Shown here in pieces: positions 6,583 to 12,621 of a stretch of 12,630 nucleotides of DNA. The notes under the pieces were generated by a model. That model was not told where the DNA came from. It searched no databases and worked only from the letters and a program-made list of their open reading frames with translations. The stretch's first letter is position 1. Every line of letters starts with the position of its first letter. The translations under genes were made by a program, and so were the position numbers. The DNA is from an uncultured archaeon A07HN63 (lineage in GTDB: Archaea > Halobacteriota > Halobacteria > Halobacteriales > Haloferacaceae): positions 96,447-109,076 of the forward strand of contig KI543214.1 in assembly GCA_000496215.1 (NCBI GenBank), written 5' to 3'.

Positions 6583-7299
6583 TCTAACACTGAACTCGTC
6601 GCCGAATGGATTCTCGTAAGGGATCTCGGCTGCCTCGTAGACGGTTGCCGGAATGCCGAGATCGACACAGAGGATCTCGCTTTCTGTCGTCGTCAGCCCT
6701 GTTTTCGGGAGCGCGAGCGTCACTGTCAGGTCGGGACTGACGGCACCGCCGGCCGCTTCGCCGGTCGTCGCGTCGACACCGGAGGGCACGTCCAGCGACG
6801 TGACCGGTCCAGCAGTGTTCATCTCGGCGATCAGTTCGGCGGCTGGGCCGCGCGGCGCACCACGCAACCCGTAGCCGATGAGCGCATCGACGACCCCATC
6901 GGCTGTTGAAATCGCCTCATCCGCCCGGTCGGGGTCTGATTCGGTGGTGATGAGTTCGGCCTCGGTGCTCTCGACGAGGCCGAGTTGCGTCGCTGCCGCG
7001 CCCTCGTAGGCGGCCGGCGGCCGATCAAGGACGACCGCGTGAAGTCGGTCGCGGGCGGCGAGATGTCGGGCGCAGGCGAGGCCGCCGCCACCGTTGCCAC
7101 CGCCGCCGGCGACGACTGTCAGCCGGTCGGCGTCGCTATCGAGAACAGCCCGGGCCAGTTCGCGGCCAGCGTGTTCCATCATCTGGACGATCCCGAGGCC
7201 GATTTCCTCGACAGCGATCCGGTCGATCTCGGCCATCTCCGGGGCCGTCACTGCCGGAATCGGGTCGCCCGCTGCCGTGCGAAACAGCTCCGTGTCCAT
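6565..7299 (-). CDS. nnrE: NAD(P)H-hydrate epimerase (YjeF N-terminal domain)
   Basis: This enzyme interconverts the R and S forms of damaged NAD(P)H hydrate, so that a partner dehydratase can repair the cofactor. The 244 residues match a single YjeF_N domain. EMAEIDRIAVEEIGLGIVQM then MEHAGRELA (21-49) is the N-terminal signature, AGGGGNGGGGLACARHL (64-80) the nucleotide-site loop, DALIGYGLRG (138-147) the next motif, and SLDVPSGVDATTG (168-180) the active-site segment. The loop has GGGG where bacterial enzymes have GGDG. The dehydratase domain found fused in bacteria is absent and must be encoded elsewhere. ATG at 7299 (MDTELFRT) is preferred to the one at 7326. The gene starts 44 bases after the DUF35 gene and is probably co-transcribed with it. 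Confidence 0.88.
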   Translation of the reverse strand: MDTELFRTAAGDPIPAVTAPEMAEIDRIAVEEIGLGIVQMMEHAGRELARAVLDSDADRLTVVAGGGGNGGGGLACARHLAARDRLHAVVLDRPPAAYEGAAATQLGLVESTEAELITTESDPDRADEAISTADGVVDALIGYGLRGAPRGPAAELIAEMNTAGPVTSLDVPSGVDATTGEAAGGAVSPDLTVTLALPKTGLTTTESEILCVDLGIPATVYEAAEIPYENPFGDEFSVRLTPVD

Positions 7300-7343
7300 A
7301 TGTCGCTTTCGAGCTGACAGCCACAAAGCCTCGTTGCCGACGG

Positions 7344-7775
7344 CTACGGCTGACGCCTGAACACGACCAGCCGATCCGCGGTTGTCTCGCGGGTCTCGAT
7401 ATCGACAGTCACCGTCTCGCCGATGAGGCTGCCGTCGCCGACGGCATCGGGATCGACGCCGACAACGACACCGGTGAGTCGGACCGGGCCAAACGACGCG
7501 ATAGCACTGATGTACGGCGTGTCGTCGGCGAATCCCGGTGCAGCGACGTGGACGACAGTCGCGGTGTCAATTGTTCCGGTGTCAGGCAACGGTTCTCGTG
7601 TGAGGTCGTCCGAACCAGTCTCTGGACAACAACGACGCGGCGGCAGCGAGCCGGTGCCGTCGGGGCCTTCGAGATAGAACCCCTGGTCGGCGGCGACGGC
7701 GTCGAGCCACGCATCGTAGCTGGCCGACTGACCGGTCGCGGCGTCGTCGCTATTTTCACCATCGTTGCCCGTCAT
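7344..7775 (-). CDS. DUF35 OB-fold protein, thiolase partner subunit
   Basis: The 143-residue protein has the DUF35 layout: an N-terminal helix (SYDAWLDAVAADQGF, about 19-33), a remnant zinc ribbon (GSLPPRRCCPETGS, 42-55), then a beta-rich OB fold (about 68-143) ending ADRLVVFRRQ. In the family the ribbon normally holds two Cys pairs. Here the first pair is missing and the second reads CPETG, so zinc binding is probably lost. DUF35 proteins act as scaffolds or second subunits of archaeal acyl-CoA thiolases. The start codon overlaps the thiolase stop by 4 bases (ATGA), which indicates translational coupling and a fixed ratio of the two chains. Confidence 0.85.
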   Translation of the reverse strand: MTGNDGENSDDAATGQSASYDAWLDAVAADQGFYLEGPDGTGSLPPRRCCPETGSDDLTREPLPDTGTIDTATVVHVAAPGFADDTPYISAIASFGPVRLTGVVVGVDPDAVGDGSLIGETVTVDIETRETTADRLVVFRRQP

Positions 7776-8938
7776 GGCGCAACCTCCAAGACATGGACGA
7801 CAGCGCTGGCGACAGTGCCGCCAGCATTGTGGGCGACGCCTGTCGTCGCGTTAGCGACATGCTCGCTGTTTGGGTGATCACCGCGGAGCAGTCGGGTGAG
7901 TTCGGCGATCTGACTCCCGCCGGTCGCGCCGACCGGGTGGCCCTTGGCCTTCAGCCCACCGGAAAGATTGACCGGCGTGTCGCCATCGGGCGTCGTTCGG
8001 CCCTTGCGGGCAGCGGTGATGCCGTCGCCCGCCTCTGCGATACCGAGCGATTCGAGCGCAATCGCCTCCGCGATGGTGAAACAGTCGTGAACTTCGGCGG
8101 CGTCGATATCGTCGGCCGCGATGTCGGCGTCGGCGTAGGCCATATCGGCGGCTTGCGTCGTCGCAGGGGTTTCGGTGATCCGGTCGCGGTCCTGTAGTGC
8201 GAGTCGGTCGCCGCCCTGCCCGACGCCGGTTATCGACACTGGTGCGTCGAGGTCGTGGGTGGCGGCATACGCATCGGAAACGAGAACGACCGCGCTCGCG
8301 CCGTCGGTGATCGGACAGGCGTCGTAGAGGTGGAGCGGTTCGGCGACCGGCGGGCTGTCGAGGGCCTCGTCGATGCTGATTTCCCGCTGGTACTGGGCGA
8401 ACTCGTTCGGCACTGCGTTGGCGTGATTTTTGACCGCGATGTGGGCGAGATCCTCGCGGTCGCCGCCGAACCGCTCGAAGTAGGCCTGCGCCATCAGGGC
8501 GTACGCGCTGGGGAATGTCATCCCCGCGCGGACCTCGTACAGTTCGTCGGCCGCGATAGCGAGGGCGTCGGTCGCCGCACCGGTGTCGAGACAGTTCATC
8601 CGCTCCATCCCGCCAGCGAGGACAACATCGGCGGTGCCGGCGCGGATCGCTTCGACGCCAGCCTTGACCGCGACGCCAGCGGAGGCGCAGGCCTCCTCGT
8701 AGCGGGTCGCCGGGCAGTCGAGGCCGGCGGCCTCGGCCATCAGTGGGGCCTGATGGGCCTGTTGCTCTGCGAGTGCGCCCATGAAATTCCCGTAATCGAG
8801 GCGGTCGACGGCTCGACGGTCGACGCCGGCATCGTCGATGGCGGCGGCAGCGGCTTCGGCGAAGAGGTCCCGTCCTGCGCGGCCGCCGTGGTCGCCGAAC
8901 GGCGTCAGGCCGACACCCGCAACGCGGACTGTGGGCAT
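7772..8938 (-). CDS. Thiolase family protein (SCP2-type acetyl-CoA acyltransferase-like)
   Basis: The 388-residue protein probably joins or cleaves acyl-CoA chains, such as acetoacetyl-CoA formation or beta-ketoacyl-CoA cleavage. The nucleophile candidate is C84 in YEEACASAGVAV. H284 lies in EVHDCFTIAEA, H334 in LKAKGHPVGATGG, and H370 in TGVAHNAGG. In bacterial biosynthetic thiolases the last position is Cys; the His there is typical of the SCP2-type group. With the overlapping DUF35 gene it matches the two-subunit ketothiolases known in haloarchaea, which take part in polyhydroxyalkanoate or isoprenoid supply. The true substrate cannot be read from the sequence. ATG at 8938 is supported by a strong TATA box 26 bases upstream. 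Confidence 0.9.
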   Translation of the reverse strand: MPTVRVAGVGLTPFGDHGGRAGRDLFAEAAAAAIDDAGVDRRAVDRLDYGNFMGALAEQQAHQAPLMAEAAGLDCPATRYEEACASAGVAVKAGVEAIRAGTADVVLAGGMERMNCLDTGAATDALAIAADELYEVRAGMTFPSAYALMAQAYFERFGGDREDLAHIAVKNHANAVPNEFAQYQREISIDEALDSPPVAEPLHLYDACPITDGASAVVLVSDAYAATHDLDAPVSITGVGQGGDRLALQDRDRITETPATTQAADMAYADADIAADDIDAAEVHDCFTIAEAIALESLGIAEAGDGITAARKGRTTPDGDTPVNLSGGLKAKGHPVGATGGSQIAELTRLLRGDHPNSEHVANATTGVAHNAGGTVASAVVHVLEVAP

Positions 8939-8960
8939 GGCTACGGATTGTGGTGGATAG

Positions 8961-8967
8961 AATAAAA
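8961..8967 (-). promoter_or_regulatory. TATA box for the thiolase operon
   Basis: The minus strand reads TTTTATT, flanked by TG and CTATCC, in an otherwise GC-rich 75-base gap. It is centred 26 bases before the thiolase ATG. There is no Shine-Dalgarno, so the transcript is probably leaderless and separate from the upstream PAC2 operon. Confidence 0.6.
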
Positions 8968-9013
8968 CATTGGCTGGCGGCGGTGGGCCGCGCCGAAGAA
9001 CAGGGTGACAGGG

Positions 9014-9775
9014 CTACCCGATGTAGCGAAGCTCGTCGTCCGGAATGCTCTGTTGCTGGGACTGCATCTCCTGAATCTTGCCGACGACCTCCTCCATCTC
9101 CTCGGCGCGGTCCTCCAGCGAGCCGAAGTCGACATCGAAGCCGAGTTCGGCTTCAAGCACCTCGATAACGGCTTGCGCGCTCTTGGGGTCGACGAGATAG
9201 CCGCTGGTTTCGCCCATCAGGCAGGCGGTATCCATCCCGCGTCGCTCACCGAGGCCGAGAATCAGCCCGCTAACGCCGACGATGCCGCCGGCCGGCTCGT
9301 CGCTACGGAACTCCACGTCGACATCCTCGAGTGGTGGTTTCATATCCGCGTCGGTGACGGCACCGAGGACGTTGTACTCCTCGACGAGTTCACCGGTTGG
9401 GACGCCACCGAGGGCGTAGGCCGTCTCGACGCCGAACGATTCGGCCTCATCGAGGAAGGCCGCCGTCAGGCTGTAGTGGCCCTCGTTGGTCGCGGCCTGG
9501 TGATCACCCGTCAGCACAAGCAGGTCGGAACCGTCGCCGTCGGTGTGGATCGCGTGGAACTCGGCGCAGGTGAGGTCGGCGACGCCCTCGTCGTCGACGG
9601 TGACCTGTGGCGGGAACTCGTCGGCGTAGACCTGCCGGACGAGTTCGCTGTCGAGTTCGTCGACCAGATGCTCGGCGGCGAGCTTGCCGACGTGGCCGAC
9701 ACCGGGCAGGCCCTCGATCAACACCGGGTCCGTCAGCTCGGGCTCGGCGTGCGACATGATATCGATTTCGTCCAT
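9014..9775 (-). CDS. PAC2-family proteasome assembly chaperone
   Basis: The 253-residue protein belongs to the archaeal PAC2 (PbaA/PbaB-like) family. VLIEGLPGVGHVGKLAAEHL (18-37) is the family signature, followed by EFPPQVTVDDEG, LLVLTGDHQAA, YALGGVPTGE, IVGVSGLILGLG and CLMGETSGYLVDPKSA. It ends in a helical, Gln/Glu-rich segment. Eukaryotic PAC proteins help assemble the 20S core; archaeal members may be chaperones or proteasome-associated factors. The C-terminus is RYIG: the Tyr sits one place too far in to be a proper HbYX docking motif. The gene starts 4 bases after the nop10 stop, so it is in the same operon. This fits the common archaeal linkage of aIF2-alpha, Nop10 and PAC2. Confidence 0.92.
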   Translation of the reverse strand: MDEIDIMSHAEPELTDPVLIEGLPGVGHVGKLAAEHLVDELDSELVRQVYADEFPPQVTVDDEGVADLTCAEFHAIHTDGDGSDLLVLTGDHQAATNEGHYSLTAAFLDEAESFGVETAYALGGVPTGELVEEYNVLGAVTDADMKPPLEDVDVEFRSDEPAGGIVGVSGLILGLGERRGMDTACLMGETSGYLVDPKSAQAVIEVLEAELGFDVDFGSLEDRAEEMEEVVGKIQEMQSQQQSIPDDELRYIG

Positions 9776-9779
9776 GCGG

Positions 9780-9962
9780 CTACTGGCGTTCGCGCCGCTT
9801 AAGAGCCCGTCGGTACTCGCCGTAGGGGTCCTCGGGGCTGTACGGCGCGGGCGCGCTATTCTCGGTTTGGCCGCCGCACTCTGGGCAGGTGTCGTCGAGA
9901 CTGTAGACCGGACTGTCGTGTTCGGTTTCCCACGACGCACAGACGCGGATGTCGGATTTCAT
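9780..9962 (-). CDS. nop10: H/ACA RNA-protein complex component Nop10
   Basis: Nop10 is a small scaffold in the H/ACA guide-RNA complex, where it binds the pseudouridine synthase Cbf5. The 60-residue protein has MKSDIRVC, DTCPECGG (C26, C29) and the family hallmark NSAPAPYSPEDPYGEYRR (35-52). The first zinc pair is incomplete: C8 is present, but the position three residues on is Trp (CASW). Only three of the four usual cysteines remain. The gene lies 28 bases after the aIF2-alpha gene and 4 bases before the PAC2 gene, with no clear Shine-Dalgarno. Confidence 0.95.
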   Translation of the reverse strand: MKSDIRVCASWETEHDSPVYSLDDTCPECGGQTENSAPAPYSPEDPYGEYRRALKRRERQ

Positions 9963-9990
9963 GCGGAGAAGATGGGGTAGGAATGCGTTG

Positions 9991-10788
9991 TTACTCGTCG
10001 TCTTCGCGTCGCTCGCGGTGGTACTCGCCCTCGCCGTCAGCGGCTTCGATTACCTCGGTGGCGCGTTCGGCGCTCGCCTCAAGCTCGGACTCGGCGGTCT
10101 TGTAGTCAGGGGCCTGTACGTTGATCCGGTACTCGGGAGAGCCAACGTAGGAAACGTCGAGTTCGACCTCCGGCGGTACCTCGCCGTTGCCCTCGGCGGC
10201 CTGCAGGGCCTCCTTTACCTCGTCAACGCCGTCTGAGGCCGGGCATTCGAGATCGACGTAGCCCGTGACGGTGACGTAGGGAACCGAGACGTTCTCGCGG
10301 GCGGTCTGGACGATAGCCTCTGCGTGTTCGTCGCCGAGATCGGTGTCCTCGACGGCGTCCATCCCGTGGATCGCCGCCTCCTCGAAGGCCTCGTAGAGCG
10401 TGTCGTACTCGGCCAGCAGGCCATTGGCGACGGTCTGATACACCTCGTCGTCGACATCCTCGCCGAGGGCGATCTCCATCCAGTTGTCGGCTTTCTGCTC
10501 GTTTTTCCAGGCCTGGATCGTGTCCTTGCGCTGGTGTTCGTTGACATCCTTCAGCGAGAGATCGATCTGCTGGGAGTCGGTGTCGATATCCAGCACCTTG
10601 GCGACGACCGTCTCGCCCTCGCGGGCGTGATCGCGGACGTTCTTGATCCAGCCGCTGGCGACCTCGCTGATGTGGGCCAGCCCACGGGTGTCGTAGGCCT
10701 CCAGATCGACGAAGACGCCGAAATCGGCGATCTCATCGACCTCGCCGACGACGAGTTCGCCGACCTCGGGGTAGTCACTGTTGTTCAT
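9991..10788 (-). CDS. eif2a: Translation initiation factor aIF2 subunit alpha
   Basis: This is the alpha subunit of the aIF2 trimer that brings initiator Met-tRNA to the small ribosomal subunit. The 265 residues comprise an S1 OB domain (about 8-82: GELVVGEVDEIADFGVFVDL, then LAHISEVASGWIKN and DLSLKDV), a helical middle domain (about 85-175) and a C-terminal alpha/beta domain (about 176-250), then an acidic tail EREDDE-like. S45 in the SEVASGW segment lies near the position of the eukaryotic regulatory serine, but phosphorylation here is only a possibility. The gene starts 24 bases after the S27e stop. GGTGAG at 10801-10806 is a slightly distant Shine-Dalgarno. It is part of the ribosomal operon. 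Confidence 0.97.
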   Translation of the reverse strand: MNNSDYPEVGELVVGEVDEIADFGVFVDLEAYDTRGLAHISEVASGWIKNVRDHAREGETVVAKVLDIDTDSQQIDLSLKDVNEHQRKDTIQAWKNEQKADNWMEIALGEDVDDEVYQTVANGLLAEYDTLYEAFEEAAIHGMDAVEDTDLGDEHAEAIVQTARENVSVPYVTVTGYVDLECPASDGVDEVKEALQAAEGNGEVPPEVELDVSYVGSPEYRINVQAPDYKTAESELEASAERATEVIEAADGEGEYHRERREDDE

Positions 10789-10812
10789 TGCTGTATCCCC
10801 CTCACCGGACCG

Positions 10813-10986
10813 TTACCGTGCCTCGACGGTTTCGAGGACTTCGTGGTCGATCTCGGCCTTGCCGCCGGTCGGCGTCGCCAGCGTGGTGCCGCAGACCGCG
10901 CAGTTGACCACGGTCGCGGTTTTCTCGAAGACGCTCTGTTCGTTCTCGCAGTCGTTGCATTTGACGGTGACGAAGTTGCCTGTCAT
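10813..10986 (-). CDS. rps27e: 30S ribosomal protein S27e
   Basis: A zinc-ribbon protein of the small ribosomal subunit. The 57-residue chain begins MTGNFVTVKCNDCENEQ and contains four zinc ligands, C10, C13, C29 and C32, in two CxxC pairs. TLATPTGGKAEI (residues 34-45) is the family hallmark. The ATG at 10986 shares its A with the last base of the L44e stop (TAATG), so translation is probably coupled. The ATG at 11019 in the same frame is rejected because the added residues are not family-like and lie within L44e. Confidence 0.96.
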   Translation of the reverse strand: MTGNFVTVKCNDCENEQSVFEKTATVVNCAVCGTTLATPTGGKAEIDHEVLETVEAR

Positions 10987-11270
10987 TATTCTTGGAACGT
11001 GAGTCGGCCGGCACGCCATCCCTCGCGGATGTGGGCGGTGCCGCAGTCACTGCACCGGTAGGTGAGGTTAGTCTTCTTGGTCGGCTTGTCGCCACCGGGC
11101 ACCTTCGAGAACTTCCCGGAGTTGCCGATGGTCGAGGTCTGGCGGTCGCGCTGTCGGTCCTGAACCTTTTTCATTCCAGTTGACCGACCGGAGCGAACCT
11201 TCTCGACCTCGTGTTCGTGGTGTTCGTCACAGTGCGGACAGTATGTATTCATCCGGCGTGGCATTTCCAT
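10986..11270 (-). CDS. rpl44e: 50S ribosomal protein L44e
   Basis: A large-subunit ribosomal protein with a zinc ribbon that lies near the E site. The 94-residue chain has MEMPRRMNTYCPHCDEHHEH, with zinc ligands C11, C14, C73 and C76, then GKFSKVPGGDKPTKK (52-66) and REGWRAGRLTFQE at the C-terminus, all diagnostic. It is the first gene of the operon and has both a strong TATA box and a good Shine-Dalgarno, so expression is probably high. The one-base overlap with S27e keeps the two ribosomal proteins coupled. Confidence 0.97.
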   Translation of the reverse strand: MEMPRRMNTYCPHCDEHHEHEVEKVRSGRSTGMKKVQDRQRDRQTSTIGNSGKFSKVPGGDKPTKKTNLTYRCSDCGTAHIREGWRAGRLTFQE

Positions 11271-11278
11271 GGTGTAAT

Positions 11279-11283
11279 CTCCT
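11279..11283 (-). promoter_or_regulatory. Shine-Dalgarno of the L44e operon
   Basis: The minus strand reads AGGAG eight bases before the L44e ATG. It is one of the few clear Shine-Dalgarno sites in the window, where most genes look leaderless or coupled. It fits a short-leader, strongly expressed operon. Confidence 0.7.
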
Positions 11284-11303
11284 TGTCGTCGCTTTGCCGT
11301 GAG

Positions 11304-11312
11304 TATATAAAA
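11304..11312 (-). promoter_or_regulatory. TATA box of the L44e operon
   Basis: The minus strand reads TTTTATATA, the best TATA box in the window, centred 38 bases before the L44e ATG. This predicts a transcription start near 11282 and a leader of about 12 bases holding the Shine-Dalgarno. A GC-rich stretch (CGCG) just upstream is where a TFB recognition element would lie. Confidence 0.75.
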
Positions 11313-11368
11313 CGCGTTTGGTTCGCGGTCGGTTGATTCGCTACGGTGTCGCTATGCAGCGAGTACGA

Positions 11369-11764
11369 TCAGACGAGGTCCACGTCTATCTCATCTCGAA
11401 CTGCCGGTGTATCGAAATCGGCATCACGCGTCGCCAGTGTTTCGTTCATCTCCCACGCAGCGGCAGTGATATAACCGTCGATGGTGCCAAGTGGTGTTCC
11501 AGCATCGTGCAACCGTGCCATGAGTTCCGCAGCGTGCCGGCTGGTCTGTCCGGACTGATAGTTCACCACTGTGACCCAATCAAGGGCAGCCGACACGGCA
11601 TCGAAATCCGGCTCACCCGATTTGTGTAACTCGCCTAAATAGACCTCGTAGGAAACGAGATGAATCGTTTTCGCCTGGTCTGTCGCATGCGTTTCCGCGT
11701 ACTCAACTGGTGCCGGCTCGCCGTGTAGGTAGTCGATCAGGAAACTACTATCATAGAGCGTCAT
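11369..11764 (-). CDS. vapC: VapC-family PIN-domain ribonuclease toxin
   Basis: The 131-residue PIN domain has the expected acidic metal-binding residues: D5 (LYDSSFLIDYL), E40 (SYEVYLGEL), D96 (GTIDGYITAAA) and D114/D116 (LATRDADF). VapC toxins are Mg-dependent RNases that usually cut tRNA or rRNA; the target here is unknown. The ATG overlaps the stop of the upstream antitoxin gene by 4 bases (ATGA), the usual antitoxin-first arrangement. Sampled GC is about 53%, well below the neighbouring operon, in keeping with a mobile accessory module. All catalytic positions are intact, so the toxin looks functional. Confidence 0.92.
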   Translation of the reverse strand: MTLYDSSFLIDYLHGEPAPVEYAETHATDQAKTIHLVSYEVYLGELHKSGEPDFDAVSAALDWVTVVNYQSGQTSRHAAELMARLHDAGTPLGTIDGYITAAAWEMNETLATRDADFDTPAVRDEIDVDLV

Positions 11765-11994
11765 AGATCCGGACCGAACTCGTCGTTCATCTCGTCGCGG
11801 AGCTGTTTAGCCTTCTCTGCGGCATCGGTGTCTTCCCACAGTCCAGCACCCTCCCGAATGGCTTTGCGACGACGCGCGACACGTTCTTCGATCAACCGCT
11901 CCAACGTCTCGTTGTAGCTTTCGCCGGGCTCTTTTTCGGCTTCGAGTGCCGCCTTCACCTCTGGCGACACCCGAATCTGTTCGGTCGCGCTCAT
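11761..11994 (-). CDS. vapB: VapB-like antitoxin (haloarchaeal DUF7557-like)
   Basis: The 77-residue protein has an N-terminal segment EQIRVSPEVKAALEAEK followed by SYNETLERLIEE, the strand-helix-helix pattern of a ribbon-helix-helix DNA-binding antitoxin. A charged helix (ARRRKAIREGAG) follows, then an acidic C-terminal region (WEDTDAAEKAKQLRDE) likely to wrap the toxin. ATG at 11994 (MSATEQIRV) is preferred to 12054: the added residues look non-coding and the shorter form places the start 3 bases after a palindromic operator. It overlaps vapC by 4 bases. Autoregulation through that palindrome is the expected mode. Confidence 0.87.
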   Translation of the reverse strand: MSATEQIRVSPEVKAALEAEKEPGESYNETLERLIEERVARRRKAIREGAGLWEDTDAAEKAKQLRDEMNDEFGPDL

Positions 11995-11997
11995 AGC

Positions 11998-12016
11998 TGT
12001 CAACGCAACGTTGACA
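11998..12016. promoter_or_regulatory. Perfect palindrome at the vapBC promoter (probable VapB operator)
   Basis: TGTCAACG and CGTTGACA are perfect 8-base inverted arms around a 3-base spacer (CAA), ending 3 bases before the vapB start codon. A TATA-like stretch (minus strand TATGATAC, 12029-12036) lies 13 bases upstream, so the predicted transcription start falls inside the palindrome. This is the usual geometry for repression by a ribbon-helix-helix antitoxin dimer. Confidence 0.7.
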
Positions 12017-12031
12017 CTGTGGCTACTTGTA

Positions 12032-12130
12032 TCATACGCCGCTGGCTGTATCAATATCGTAGTGTTCGGTCACGAAGGGCCGGAGGGCCTGCAGGATTAG
12101 TTCTGCGGCCAGCGGTGAGAAACCCTGATT
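12032..12130 (-). pseudogene. Coding-like C-terminal remnant between vapB and the DUF7718-like gene
   Basis: A minus-strand frame, open from 12130 to a TGA at 12032-12034, translates to a peptide that includes AELILQALRPFVTEHYDID and ends ASGV. It has balanced composition and helical periodicity with normal codon endings, unlike shadow frames in this genome. A stop (TAA at 12131-12133) closes it upstream and it lacks a start codon. It looks like the tail of a gene whose front was lost, possibly when the accessory genes arrived. I do not recognise the family, and chance remains possible. Confidence 0.35.
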
Positions 12131-12135
12131 TTATC
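12129..12135 (+). promoter_or_regulatory. TATA-like box for the DUF7718-like gene
   Basis: TTTTATC is centred about 47 bases before the ATG at 12179, which predicts a transcription start near 12158 and a leader of about 20 bases. It is the only AT-rich box in this stretch on the plus strand. There is no strong Shine-Dalgarno before the ATG (CCCCGGA only). Confidence 0.4.
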
Positions 12136-12178
12136 CCTGATACCGGAACCAGCCCGATCCGGACGGGCGAACCCCGGA

Positions 12179-12556
12179 ATGTACGACGACAGTCCACGCG
12201 AGTACGATACCGAGTACACGACCGCGTACAACGAGAGAACACGTCGCCAGGTTGGATACTCACACCGCCGAGGGGCCGTCACGCGATTCGTCGTCCAGCT
12301 CGAATATCGCCACGACGAGGCGTGGCAGCCAGTCGTTCGGTATGACCATGATCCAGCCAGCAAACATGGGCATGATGTCACCACAGAGGGATTGCATCTC
12401 GACGTGTTCCGAAACGGCCGCAAGTACAGAACCGACTACATCATGCCGGTCGGATCGGCCGATATCGGGCTCGATATCGCCGAAGCGCATTTAGCCGAGA
12501 ACATCCAACGATTCATCAGACGGTTCGAACAATGGCACGAGATCAGGAACCGATGA
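12179..12556 (+). CDS. Haloarchaeal conserved small protein, DUF7718-like
   Basis: The 125-residue soluble protein has no signal or membrane segment. A charged N-terminus (MYDDSPREYDTEYTT) is followed by a strand-rich core, RFVVQLEYRHDEAWQPVVRY (36-55), DHDPASKHGHDVTTEG and HLDVFRNGRKYRTDY. The C-terminal half is a helix (AEAHLAENIQRFIRRFEQWH). This resembles a family I recall as DUF7718, known mainly from haloarchaea, with no established function. The gene diverges from vapBC across a 184-base gap and its end overlaps a 29-codon micro-ORF by 25 bases. That pairing suggests a two-gene module, but a toxin-antitoxin role is inference only. Confidence 0.72.
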   Translation: MYDDSPREYDTEYTTAYNERTRRQVGYSHRRGAVTRFVVQLEYRHDEAWQPVVRYDHDPASKHGHDVTTEGLHLDVFRNGRKYRTDYIMPVGSADIGLDIAEAHLAENIQRFIRRFEQWHEIRNR

Positions 12557-12621
12557 CCGACGAGGAGATCGAGGAGTTCCGCAAGCAGATGGAAGCCCAG
12601 CGCGAGGAAATCCGACGCTGA
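12532..12621 (+). CDS. 29-residue micro-protein overlapping the DUF7718-like gene
   Basis: ATG at 12532 opens a 29-codon frame ending in TGA at 12619-12621. It starts MARDQEPMTDEEIEEFRKQM and ends EEIRR: a highly charged single helix with no Arg/Pro shadow-frame bias. It overlaps the DUF7718-like gene by 25 bases in another frame, as co-translated partner genes do. A second ATG at 12553 (MTDEEIEEF) would overlap that gene by 4 bases (ATGA), the same coupling seen in vapBC and thiolase-DUF35, and may be the true start. That version is 22 residues long. The chain may be a truncated partner or a true micro-protein. Confidence 0.5.
   Translation: MARDQEPMTDEEIEEFRKQMEAQREEIRR

Noticed and set aside
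9776..9940. Longer N-terminus for the PAC2 protein
   Set aside because: The 55 extra residues are Arg/Thr/Pro-rich shadow of nop10. The family begins near MDEID.
11271..11368. Short intergenic stretch checked for an extra gene or remnant
   Set aside because: It holds only the L44e operon promoter and Shine-Dalgarno. No coding-like frame is seen.
12089..12096. CCTGCAGG palindrome
   Set aside because: Eight-base palindromes of this kind are common in GC-rich DNA, it lies inside the coding-like remnant, and no second copy or regulatory geometry was seen.
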